Positions 53,825 through 63,831 of a stretch of DNA of 64,000 nt are shown piece after piece (within the stretch, counting starts at the first letter, position 1; the number at the start of each line of letters is the position of its first letter). A model generated the notes under the pieces. That model worked only from the letters and a program-made list of their open reading frames with translations. It was not told where the DNA came from and made no database searches. This stretch comes from Phlyctochytrium arcticum. Lineage: Eukaryota; Chytridiomycota; Chytridiomycetes; Chytridiales; Chytridiaceae. The stretch spans positions 62,001 to 126,000 of the forward strand of contig JAHLKI010000003.1 of assembly GCA_025602905.1 (NCBI GenBank). Direction: 5' to 3'. Both the position numbers and the translations under genes were made by a program.

Positions 53825-54160
53825 TCAGCCAAATGCTGGATTGAATGACTGTATTCTATTCCCAATTTGAGGCAAGTTATTCCCTACCTCAGATACACCT
53901 CGTCCAAATTGTGACACTCCTTGCTGGACAAACTCATTCAATTTGCGAGCATTCTCTTTCTGCTTGGCATCGAATAGGTCACTTTCTCTTGCTTGATCGG
54001 TCGCATATTTCAAACTCTTACTGGCTAATTGGAGACCAGGCAGCAGTTTTTGCTGGGCAAATTTGTGAGCATTGGTAGCAAACCCGTGCAAGCGAATGCC
54101 CGCCAGTCGAGTTTTGTTGAGGAAATTGGTGCCGTGTTGGCGGAGACGTGCAAAAACCAT
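53825..54160 (-). CDS. 111-residue helical protein, possible minor virion protein
   Basis: The N-terminus is basic and helical (MVFARLRQHGTNFLNKTRLAG), followed by long amphipathic helices (KLLPGLQLASKSLKYATDQ; ARKLNEFVQQGVSQFGRG). Many adintovirus and Polinton-like elements carry a short His/Lys-rich amphipathic protein in this position, proposed to be membrane-active like adenovirus pVI. Divergent to the gene at 54241 with an 80-bp shared promoter. Confidence 0.55.
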   Translation of the reverse strand: MVFARLRQHGTNFLNKTRLAGIRLHGFATNAHKFAQQKLLPGLQLASKSLKYATDQARESDLFDAKQKENARKLNEFVQQGVSQFGRGVSEVGNNLPQIGNRIQSFNPAFG

Positions 54161-54175
54161 TTCTGTTGATCATAT

Positions 54176-54187
54176 GTACATATAGAA
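54176..54187. promoter_or_regulatory. Shared 12-bp upstream motif, divergent-promoter copy
   Basis: GTACATATAGAA lies between the divergent starts at 54160 (-) and 54241 (+), identical to 52174-52185. Presumed element-specific promoter motif. Confidence 0.45.
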
Positions 54188-54240
54188 TAAAAAAAAAGAG
54201 ACATCATACAGACATATAAGCTCTGCATAAGTTTACAAGT

Positions 54241-55317
54241 ATGCAAAGTATCGATACTGAATGGGGTCGCTCCGGTCCGAACGCCATAATTGTGCCAAAT
54301 GCAAATATTGTCAAGGCCGCTCCAATTCCACCTCGTTTACTCATTACGACGCCAAATGGTCTTAACTATGACAAGCGCACGATGGAAAAACTAGATTACC
54401 CAGCTGGAAAGCCTGTTGATACAGTTGCTCATTCGTTTGACATACTACAGCCGCCTATTATAACAGCCCCTCCAAAAGTCAGCTTGGTACAGCAGGCGAC
54501 CAGAGAATTCTTTGCGGAAAAGGCAGAACTCGAGGCAATCTCGCTTCAATCTGAAAACATTCAAGGACAAAAACTGACAGCGCCTAGGTTTGGTGCAATA
54601 CCGCAACAAGGCGGTAAGATTTTCCGAAAAGATCCCCCTCCTAGTAACGGGTTAGCTGGCCTGAATGGTCTTTACCTTGCTTCGGATCACCCGCGAAGCG
54701 GATCGGCTGGAAAGGTTGATATCTCGATCAAAGACACGGGAAAATATTATGTCCAACGCAACCCCAACTTAACAGATAAATCTGTGTGGAGATCGAGTCA
54801 CTTTCTCCAAGACAAGCCAGCACGTCCAATGCGACCATTGAAGTTAGAAGAGGATATTCCTGTAAAGTTTAGGGCAGACACAAAGGGGGGGCCTTCACTA
54901 GGTGGACAAGTCCATTCAGTAGCTCAAAGGGTTTCACAGCCGAATACCGTAGGAGTAAAGCACGATAAGGTCAAGGGACGAAAAGGTAAAGAGCCACTAC
55001 TTGTCGCCGAGCCTATTAATCGAACACCCAGCAGACTCCCGACTGGTACTGAGCAAGCGCGGTTCAAAGGTAAGAAACCTGCTGGACTCCGGATTGATGT
55101 AAACTCGCAGCGAACACCGGGAGTAGCTGGCGATCGTTACCCTCACGTAGACTTTGCACAAAGCCAGAAAGAACAACGTCGCTTAGAAAGTATGCGTCAC
55201 TCCCTCAATAATTTTAACCGCGAGTATCCTCCTGTTGATGGCGAGTACTTCCCGGATCTCCCATTCCGAGGAGATCTACTCCCACCCAAGCGAGGAAACA
55301 GACGGAAGCCTAATTAA
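54241..55317 (+). CDS. 358-residue proline-rich protein of the element
   Basis: An intact frame between the divergent promoter and the fibre gene. It is hydrophilic, Pro/Gly/Lys-rich and probably largely extended, with no transmembrane segment. Segments such as APIPPRLLITTPNG, KIFRKDPPPSNG and a basic C-terminus (PPKRGNRRKPN) suggest a structural or DNA-associated virion protein. No jelly roll, protease catalytic triad or Walker motif is seen. Its place between capsid and fibre genes argues for a virion role, but I do not recognise the family. Confidence 0.65.
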   Translation: MQSIDTEWGRSGPNAIIVPNANIVKAAPIPPRLLITTPNGLNYDKRTMEKLDYPAGKPVDTVAHSFDILQPPIITAPPKVSLVQQATREFFAEKAELEAISLQSENIQGQKLTAPRFGAIPQQGGKIFRKDPPPSNGLAGLNGLYLASDHPRSGSAGKVDISIKDTGKYYVQRNPNLTDKSVWRSSHFLQDKPARPMRPLKLEEDIPVKFRADTKGGPSLGGQVHSVAQRVSQPNTVGVKHDKVKGRKGKEPLLVAEPINRTPSRLPTGTEQARFKGKKPAGLRIDVNSQRTPGVAGDRYPHVDFAQSQKEQRRLESMRHSLNNFNREYPPVDGEYFPDLPFRGDLLPPKRGNRRKPN

Positions 55318-55354
55318 TTTTTCTTCATACAGTAGAATATATGAACTAAGAGTT

Positions 55355-58300
55355 ATGACCGAAAAACTCTCTGGGATTGACCTTCAGACTAACGCGGCAT
55401 TAGCGAATCCGTATATACTAGGAAATATCAAACCTCTAGGACGTGCGTACTTGGGGACCAAGTTAAAACCATTTGAGGAGGTAACTGCGCAATCGATCGC
55501 AAACCACAATGGTCCCCTGAACATCAATGATATCACTACGTCTGCTCCACTCGAGGTCGCTACGGAAGAAGGGACGTGCGAGTTGTCGCTCAACTTCGGA
55601 AACGGTTTGGTTGTTGATTCAGCGGGGATATTGGGTGTAGACAGCGAAGTCTTGAAATCCGAGCCCATTCAAGAACCTTTGTTGCGAGATGAAAATGGGC
55701 TCAGGCTGAGATTCGGTATTGACACAATGGCTGTCGCCAATAATGTGCAGCTGACTGTGAATGACCCAAAGACAAATTCGCCCCTGTTCATCAACAGTAA
55801 TAGAGAGATAGAGCTCCAGTATGCGAGTCATTTTCGAGACGACGAAGGGTTACTAGATGGGGATGGGTCCATTCTGTCGAAAGGACTTAGTTTGAAAATC
55901 AATGATCCCTTGTTCTTTTCGACCCTAAATAGCCACAAACTCTCATTGGCGATAGACAACGACACACTCGCTGTTGACCGAGGTGAATTAAAAGCAAAGA
56001 TACCACCACAACGTAGCTATGTGCTCCCCCTTAACGAGGAAGATGATATTGTGTCCCTACAAGTTGGTGAACGCTTGGAGATCGAAGATGGAAAGCTGAC
56101 AGCGGTCAAGCAAGAAGCCCCTGATACTTTGAAGGGCAGTGGTGCTCTAAGCGTTTATACAGACATAACAGAATTCTCCGATGGGTCCTTGATCAAACTG
56201 TCGACAGACACAAACAATTTTCAACAAACCAATGGCAAACTAGCTTTCCGAAGCACGGGTCTTGGCCAAGTCCCTTACGACTCTGGAATCTCGGGCCTGA
56301 ACCGAAGCGAAGCCTTTGTGTACAATGATACTCTTAGCGTACTCAATGTCTCTTCAGTCAAGTTGGCCAGTAACTTGAGCCCTGATAGCAATCACGCTGT
56401 GACAGCAGCGTACGTCCAACAATTGTATCAAGCGGGGTCGGGCATTGATATATCTCCCGCGACAAACGGTCGGCGCTTGGTGAGTGTGCAGACAGATGCT
56501 TCGTTGGCACTAGATCGAAATGGTAATTTGGGAGTGAATCCGTCAGCGATCGTCAACAATTCATCAATTAGAGTAGACGGAAATGGTCGCATAGCGAGCG
56601 GTCTCCTGTTTCAATCACACAACAACCTTGGTATCCGAAATGGTAACGACGTATATCTTGACCTAAAAACACAAGGCAATCTTGAGTTTGACGGCTCTAT
56701 ATTGACTGATACTCGGACATTTTCCAATGGCCTTCACGAGAATAGCAGCAATCAAGTGGAGTTAGACTTGACCGTTGACGGGTGCTTACAGATGAACGGG
56801 ACAAAGACTCATATATCTGAGAACCTGACTTGCTCAAATGGAGTCACCCGTGTCGGGAATGACATTCGTGGCTGGGCAAAATATCAGCATAACCGGATCT
56901 TCAATTTCCTGCACGTATCAGCCAGAAGCGGAGCAGCCATATGTAGGGGGAAATGGCATCGCTGTCCTTGGTAAGACTATCAGTAACGAAATGGTGATGA
57001 TAGGCGGCACTGGGGTTATCGTAACAGGTTCGCCAGGGGGGCCTTACACCATTTCAACCATCGACAACCTTAGGATGGAAAGAAACGCGGATGAACCAAC
57101 TGAAACTCAAAATGACACTGGTGAAGGCCAAGTTCTTCGAAGCGGTACAGGCGACGTTGTCTCAATAACAGGGGGCCTCAATGGTATTCTATCTGGACTT
57201 GGGGGCCTTTTTGGTGGAGCAGCAGGTTCTGCTTCATCAGCGATCGGGGCTATAGGAGGCTTAAGCGGTGCTGTCACAGGAGGATCTCTTGCAGGTGGGT
57301 GGTTGGCAATTTTTGGACGGGAGCGCCGAGAAGAGCGAGACTCAAACGGGGTCGTCGTCACATACCAAGACGGAACACCCAAGCTACTACCGGGGTCAAA
57401 TGTCGTTATTGGAACCTTGCCCGATAATGGATGTGATGCAACTCGATTGCTTTTTGATACACCACCCGACTGCTCCTGGTTAGGGGTAAAGAATGAGTAT
57501 AGCCAGCAAGCAGTCAATCTTGATATATTACGCCGCTATGATAGCGAGATCATTGTCCCAAGAACAGTTGATAGTCTTGATCCTATAGTGGAAAAACTTG
57601 ACTATCTTGAAGCGGTTACCTCAGACATTGAAGCTAACGTCGCCAATAATTACCAAACAAAAATAACGAGTCTTAATCCGATTCCCTATGGAGTCATCAG
57701 TGGAAGCCCCGATTTTTCTGTATATCTTAATCGGAACACTGACCTCAGTAGTATCAATACATCAATTGCCACAAAACAAAACATTATCTCAACATCAAAT
57801 CGTCTAGACTATTCCCTGCTATCGAACATTCCGAATCTTAGTTTGAAGCAAGATCCGATAACGACTACCAACAAGCTACCCTATTCACTACTCTCCGGGG
57901 CGCCCGACTTGTCGCTATATTTGAATCGAACCACAGATCTCTCCAGCATCACTTCCTCGATTGCGGGAAAAGTTTCGCAAAGTGTTTACGACAGTCGACA
58001 AACGGTTTTAGACACTGCATCAGCAGCGAAACAAAGCAACATCACTCATTCTTTAACGTTTTCAGGTGTTGATAACGTCTCGACAACCGTCCTAAATGAA
58101 ACATTTACCACAACCCCAACTGGAACATTGTCGGGAAATGCTGTATATGACAGCGCCAACAAGTGGGTTGTCTTGCAAGCTAGCAATCAAACACACTCAA
58201 ACGGTTCGATCTCTTACACCGTCCCCTCATTGTCTAGGTACTGGACCGTTCAGGCCGATCTGTTCTATTCTTCGTTCCGCCAAGATGAAGGGATTCAGCT

Positions 58301-60410
58301 GCTCTGTCAAGGATGGAATGTTTGGTTTTCCGGTTATTTCAACTACACACGGATAACCGCTCCAGACTCATCCATCAAAGAAGTTGGACCCTCTTTACCT
58401 CGAGATACGTGGGCGACCGTGCGCCTAACCCTAAGTTACGACAAGCTGGAAGTCTATGTGAATGGAACACTGGTTACGAGCCACACAAACGGATTGACTA
58501 ATGTGCCAGCTATCACAAATATTCTGTTCGCTGTGTATGGATACTCGGGCGGATTTGGAACAGAGAAAAGATTGGATAACCTTTCGCTGGTTCAGAATTC
58601 CAATGCAACGGAATACATCCAGTTTGCGCCTTTCAATTCAAGAGTCTCAAGCCAGATAAGTGTTTTGGACGATGGAAACTATGGATCGTCACTCATATTG
58701 TCTTCATCAACAGGTTCAAGCGGAACTTTACAAGAGTGTTTACGCATCAATTCGACCGGTATCTCAACAACCAAGAAGATCTATGCCAGTGACGATATAC
58801 TTACCAAGGGGCAAAAGGTCGCTACCGAGGCTTTTGTCAACACACTGATCGCTGCTATCCCGTTGTCGAGTTATACATTGCTCACGACTTACAATTCTCG
58901 ACAAGTTGTTATTGATAACAAGTTCACGCCAATCGAAACAAGGTTATCGCAATTGAAAGCATTGAGTAACAAAGACACTATTGACTTATCGAGCACCGAT
59001 GTTACTGGAGTTCTCCCGATTAGCAAAGCTGATGTGTCCACGTTACAACCATTGATTACTAGTTCAAATGCTTCGCAAATCAAGACAACGCTAGGCCTTT
59101 CGAGTATCGCTTCCAGTGGTCAGATTGACTGGACTAATGTTACGGGCAAGCCAGCTTTTGGAGCTTTGTCGCTCAAGGCATCTGTGGATTTATCTAGCGC
59201 TGATACCGTAGGAAATCTAGACTTTGCAAGGCTTGTGAATACTCCTTTGTACGTTTTAAGTACCGACTTCAACAACCGCATATCTCCCATTGAGACGCGA
59301 TTAGGTCAACTTGGTTCACTTTCAAACAAATCGGTCGTCGATCTTGCATCATCAGATGTAAGTGGCATCTTACCTGCCAGTAAAGTAGACCTGTCCTCCC
59401 GGCAGCCTTTGAGCAGTCTTCTCACAGGGTTATCTCAAGCGAGTCCATTACTACTCTTTGGTACAAGTGGGATAGCACCACCAACTCTTTCTACACGATC
59501 ACCCGGCAGTAAGATTATTCTGTACCCGGCTATAACGTCTACAATCGCAGATTACGCTATTGGAATGGCCGATTACACTATGTGGCTTTCCATTCCACAG
59601 AATACTGATGGCAATTCGTTTAAGTTCTATGGAGGGACGAGTGTTGCAATGGAAATTTGTGGCAATGGACAAACTTTCGTCTACGCTACAACCGATTCAA
59701 GTTCGACAACAAATGGTGCGTTGCAGGTGCGTGGGGGAGTGGCTATTGCAAAATCTCTGTATGTCGGATCTGATATCTTTCTCGCAGGGAGCAGTCTCAC
59801 TACAACATTGGCAAACAAGCAACCACTGCATGCTAACCTCACAAGTTTGTCGAGCGGAGCACCTAATTTGCCCAACCTGATGACTGGGGAATTGGTTTGT
59901 AATACACTGAAGGCTAATAACACCAGCGATACTACAGGCCAAATGACAGGAGCATTGGTTGTAAATGGAGGCGCCCAAATAGCAAAAACTATCGCTTGCA
60001 CCGAACTCATGAAGATAGGACACCGTTACTTTTCTTCGGTTTGCCAAACAGCAGGTAGTATATCAGCCAACAATCAGCAATCGCCTTTAAGTGTTGGAAC
60101 GTGGTCTACCAGTGCCAATGTTCAAGCCGGCACATTCTACATTTCCGCTGTACCTTTAACTGGCGTGTACTCTATAACGGCATCAGTTTTATTTAATGGC
60201 GCATCTCCACAAGCCCAGTATCTTTTTAACGTTACCCAGAATGCTGTTCTAACTACAAATAGAGGGGTAGCGGCTCCTTTGACATGGATAGGATATGTCG
60301 CAGCAGGAACAAACATTTCTTGGACAATTGTGGCGCCATTGATGGGAAGCCTCAGTATCCCAACTGGGTCCAATATAGTGATATGTCTCTTGTACCAAAC
60401 ACTCTATTAG
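55355..60410 (+). pseudogene. Giant fibre protein, split by one frame change
   Basis: Two long frames, 55355-56974 and 56838-60410, overlap in different phases; coherent protein switches frame near 56865, for about 1685 codons in total. First part: adenovirus-shaft-like repeats alternating G-x-L and hydrophobic residues (GLVVDSAGILGV, GNLGVNPSAI, GNLEFDGSILTD). Second part: a Gly/Ala hydrophobic stretch (about 112-160 of its frame), a coiled region, a LamG/concanavalin-like domain (about 404-590; WTVQADLFYSSF, KLEVYVNGTLV), duplicated IETRLxQLxxLSNK units, two GAL-V-GG--IAK- tail-fibre motifs typical of phage and giant-virus fibres, and a C1q/TNF-like head (about 1067-1190). Role: host attachment. 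Start chosen at MTEKLSG, the first ATG after the previous gene. Confidence 0.75.
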
Positions 60411-60528
60411 GTCGATTGGGTCTCTTACGGTTGTCATATAATGATACAATGGAGATGAGCGGAGAAATGATTTCTGATGTGCAGGTGGTCAAATTTTTAT
60501 ATTGGCATATATGTAAGGAAGTTGCGCT

Positions 60529-61544
60529 ATGTCAAATGAAAAGATCATCTCCAGCGTTTTCTACAACCCAGCGACAGGATACCAAAGCGGTCCAAGCGAC
60601 TCTATCCGGACGCAGATATTTCGCTCAAAGAAGTCGCGCTTTTCGTTGCGAAACAGGAAACCGCACAAGTCCATAAGGCCGTACAGCGAAAGAAGCTATT
60701 CCGCCACATTGTTGCATCTGGAACTGATGCAGAATGGCAGGCCGACCTAATCGAACTACCAAAGCTAGTCAGCGAAAATAATGGGTTTCGATACATTCTT
60801 ACCATTGTTGACATTTATTCGCGCTATTTTTGGGCTGTTGGTCTAAAAAACAAGAAAGGGAAGGATGTGGCAGCTGCGTTCGCGAAAATATTCAAAGAAC
60901 GATCACCGTCTGTTCTCACTACCGACAATGGGACAGAGTTTCTGAATGCAAATATGACCAAGTTGTTAAAGAAAGAGCATATTCAGCAACGTACCAATAC
61001 CGCGGGAGATCATGAACATATGGGTATCATTGAACGAGCCAACCGGACTTTGAAAACGATTCTATTCAAGTATGCAACAGCGACTGGCCACAACAACTGG
61101 ATGAATGTAATCAGCGAGATCGCATCAGGATTGAACAAGTCAATACACGGAACAACGCAACGGAGACCAGTAGATATCGTCAATGGCACACAAGAACCAG
61201 TTGCACAAAAAGAACCCAAGTTCAAGGGGATAGAAGTAGGTACCAAAGTGCGGTTGCTTCTCAACAGGAACAAGTTCACAAAAGGTTATGAGGCTCGCTT
61301 TACCAAAGGTCTATATTCAGTTACGAGTAAGAAGGGTAACAGATATTTCGTTACCGGTAAGGATGGGTTGGAAAATCGTCGCAGCTATAAAGAGTCTGAA
61401 CTTCAAGTTGTCGTAGAGACTCAGAAAATGCCTGCTGGGGAGCGAGAGAACGAACGGCTACGAGATATATCCGTTATGTTACCAACTAGCAAGCGAGTTC
61501 CCAAGAAAAAGCTACCCTACGGTGCGACTTCACGCGAAGACTGA
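60529..61544 (+). pseudogene. DD35E retroviral-type integrase, frame change near N-terminus
   Basis: The N-terminus MSNEKIISSVFYNPATGYQS is in one frame; from about 60600 the protein continues one frame away (LYPDADISLKEVALFVAKQ) and runs open to 61544. Catalytic residues: D in QADLIELP, D in TTDNGTEF, then 35 residues to E in GIIERANR, a perfect DD35E. The C-terminal SH3-like region (VGTKVRLLLNR, FTKGYEARFTKGLYSV) is typical of Maverick/Polinton integrases. It catalyses insertion of element ends and generates the 6-bp TSD. The single frame change in the first 25 codons would prevent full-length expression unless it is an assembly error. Confidence 0.85.
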
Positions 61545-61590
61545 TCCATCGGATTCCATCAATTTTGCCTGAAAATGCCTCCGTTGCAGG

Positions 61591-62162
61591 AGCAAGAAGG
61601 ACAAGCGTAGTTTCTATTAAGCACACATTGATGTATCTTATATATTACACCATAAATGTCGCTGCGCGTCATAAATGCAACTTGCTACTGCTCGTCTTTG
61701 AATCCAGGAAAGATAGTAGTTGGATTCGAACGATGGCGCCTCTGGTCAGGAAAGATAGTAGTTGGATTCGAACGATGGCGCCTGGTATCCAGGAAAGATA
61801 CCTTGCTACGCGACGACGACGGCCGGGATGATGACTCGCTGAATCCACCCGAACATCGCCGAACAGCTTCGAATCCCGGAAACTTAATTAGTAACCATAG
61901 GGCTCAAAGTGAGGGCTTCCCTAGACTCACTCGTCTCGTCTGCAACTTGCTACGCGGCGACGGGATGACCACGAAGGCGACCTAAGGGTCGGGATGGTCA
62001 CTCGCTGAATCCACCCGAACATCCTCGAATTGCAGTCCACCTGACCCCACAAATGAGCCGTTTGTCACGAGACAACTCGCTGGATCCAGCCGACCAGGTT
62101 CGAATCCCAGAAACTTAATTAGTAACCATAGGGCTCAAAGTGAAGGCTTCCCCAGACTCACT
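61591..62162. repeat. Right terminal inverted repeat with duplicated terminus
   Basis: Partner of 46065-46545 but about 90 bp longer. The terminal segment AACTTAATTAGTAACCATAG...GACTCACT occurs twice: at the true end (about 62111-62162) and internally (about 61880-61930), followed by TCGTCTCGTC. The left TIR has only the outer one. Confidence 0.8.
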
Positions 62163-62168
62163 CTCAAT
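62163..62168. repeat. Right target-site duplication CTCAAT
   Basis: Identical to 46059-46064 and directly follows the CT end of the right TIR. Confidence 0.85.
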
Positions 62169-62371
62169 TCAAACTTGAATAGGACAGAATATATATATAG
62201 GGAAATAAGAATATAGTTGTATTTGGCGTGAAATCAAATTCATTTCGCGCGACATGAATGGAAAGTATATGTTTAAATGAGTGCATAATGGGATGGTTTA
62301 TGGAAAACTTGGAAAGTGTATGTGAGTATTGTATTGTTTCTCACGCTCCAAAGTCTCGGTAAGGTAAACTC

Positions 62372-63378
62372 TTGAAAGTAAAAGCTGGGAAAGGGCGGCC
62401 CCGCACCAAAACTCTGAAAAAGTCAAGAATGACAAGGTCTGGCAAAAACATATTGCTGAAGGCATGTGTGTGCCTTCTTTTTATCGAATCAGTTTACGCA
62501 GCTGCGGCCTGTCATCCGGATGCCCCTGAAGTCGCCAGTATTTTCAGCATGGACAACACATATATTTCAATGTAGCGGGCGAGAGTTGCTACCATGATGT
62601 TGCTTTCTTGCTGGCCCCTTCCGAAATCCGAATATGCTTGGGTGGAGCCCTTCATCCGGCAAGTCTGGGGTTATTACGTCAAGTACGTCGGAGGGTGTGC
62701 TGTCCCCCGTATCAACGTCGGCATGAGTGGTACCCGCTGCAAAACTCCCGAGAACTTTGGCGCTCCCAAGCCTTTGGTGGTCTTTCTGTTTTTGAGTCAG
62801 TCCGACTTTCGTACCGCGGCCACTGGTCGATATCAAGCTACAAAGGAAATCATTTCAAGGTTGAGGCAACCTTCTTGGCACAAGGCGGTCGGATCATGGA
62901 TACCATTGGGCACGAAATGGGCGTTCTCTCCGAGCTGATGACGCATGGGACAACCAATGAGTATACGGGAACAATCCAGCTGTGGAGTAAGGGAGGCGAA
63001 TACTCGCAATTTTCGCTTTACGACTTTTTCCACGAAACAGGGGATATCGTCTCCCGTGATCGGTGGTATGGTTGGCGAGAGACAAATCTTTGGTTCTTGT
63101 TTTTTCACGGACTGTGGCTCGACAATGGTCAGAATATCAACTTTCTGACCAAGTTCTGGGACCTCTACTCGCTCCATTACCCAAAAATCTACAATCCTTC
63201 AACTCAAGAATGGGGCCGAGCTGGTAATATCAACATTGGGGAGGTGATCTTTTTTAGCGCAGCCGTGGGCCGCAATTTGACTACAATGGCAGCATCTCGA
63301 TTCACCACGGGTTGGAAACCGCTAATCTATTTTGCGGCTGTGGCTCAATATCCAGTTTTATTAACTTATGAGCCATAA
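62372..63378 (+). pseudogene. Secreted-protein family, copy 3 (frame-broken)
   Basis: Begins with a basic start and hydrophobic signal-like LLKACVCLLFIESVYAAAACH, then PDAPEVASIF. The family pieces then alternate between frames: SCYHDVAFLLA, SEYAWVEPFIRQVWGYYVKY, GGCAVPR, FGAPKPLVVFLFL, and a long intact C-terminal frame with DTIGHEMGVLSELMTHG, SLYDFFHETGDIVSRDRWY, FWDLYSLHYPK, SAAVGRNLTTMAASRFTTGWKP. At least two indels break it. It is the inverted paralog of copy 2, sharing 3' flanking sequence. Confidence 0.6.
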
Positions 63379-63831
63379 TTTTCTACATACCTGCCCATAA
63401 CTTACGACTCATAGTTCTCCAAGTACCAGACTTAAAGATTATGTGTTCAGCATGATCTTCGATACCCCTCCCGCGATTTGTACTAATGCAATATGAATAT
63501 CCTTATATTCAAGTCCATATAAAACCCATGCCCTGGCCCGAACATAGGTCATCCCAGTCTTTTCGTCCCAAAACCAAAATACCGACTTCAGCAATGTCGT
63601 GCATTTTGACCGCCAGGAACATCTACATACGGTACGGACACCCGACCTGACCAGGAACCGATTCCTGAAGCAGTGATTTCTTCATTGACAATTTTTGAGT
63701 GGCTGTAGGCTGCTCAGTGAACAGTTTTTAGCTCTCTCTGATCTGAGGTAGATCCCATGGGACAACCGTATTCTGTAGCTCGATGGGCACATACGCTACG
63801 GGCACCGGACGTGGCCAGAGACAAAACCCTA
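63379..63831. other. Spacer of the right-hand duplication
   Basis: 63379-63760 matches the reverse complement of about 44020-44417. The F-box gene found at this place in the left arm is absent here. Confidence 0.55.

Larger units (their letters stand above)
46065..62162. mobile_element. Maverick/Polinton element, complete with TIRs and 6-bp TSD
   Basis: Inverted termini AGTGAGTCTGGGG...CCAGACTCACT start at 46065 and end at 62162, and the flanking CTCAAT is present at 46059-46064 and 62163-62168. Mavericks/Polintons are defined by long TIRs with 5'-AG/CT-3' ends, 6-bp TSDs, 15-20 kb length, a DD35E integrase, a PolB and capsid genes; this element meets all of these at 16,098 bp. The left half is transcribed leftward (replication fusion), the right half mainly rightward (virion genes, integrase). 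Packaging ATPase and cysteine protease were not found. The perfect TSD argues for a recent insertion. Confidence 0.92.

Noticed and set aside
56838..56974. Programmed ribosomal frameshift in the fibre gene
   Set aside because: No heptameric slippery sequence or obvious downstream structure at the crossover.
61565..61831. 88-codon frame at the right end of the element
   Set aside because: It lies in the right TIR and mirrors the C-terminal tail of the polymerase-helicase gene encoded in the left TIR; not a separate gene.
62090..62112. GGTTCGAATCCC resembling a tRNA B box in the right TIR
   Set aside because: No cloverleaf can be folded around it, and the left TIR has GGCTCGAATCAC at the same place; coincidental or at most a Pol III-like motif.
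7777..63378. All frame breaks being assembly errors
   Set aside because: The 2.6-kb SH3 gene, 3.8-kb polymerase-helicase and 6.8-kb spliced methyltransferase are free of indels, so a high general error rate is unlikely; isolated errors remain possible.
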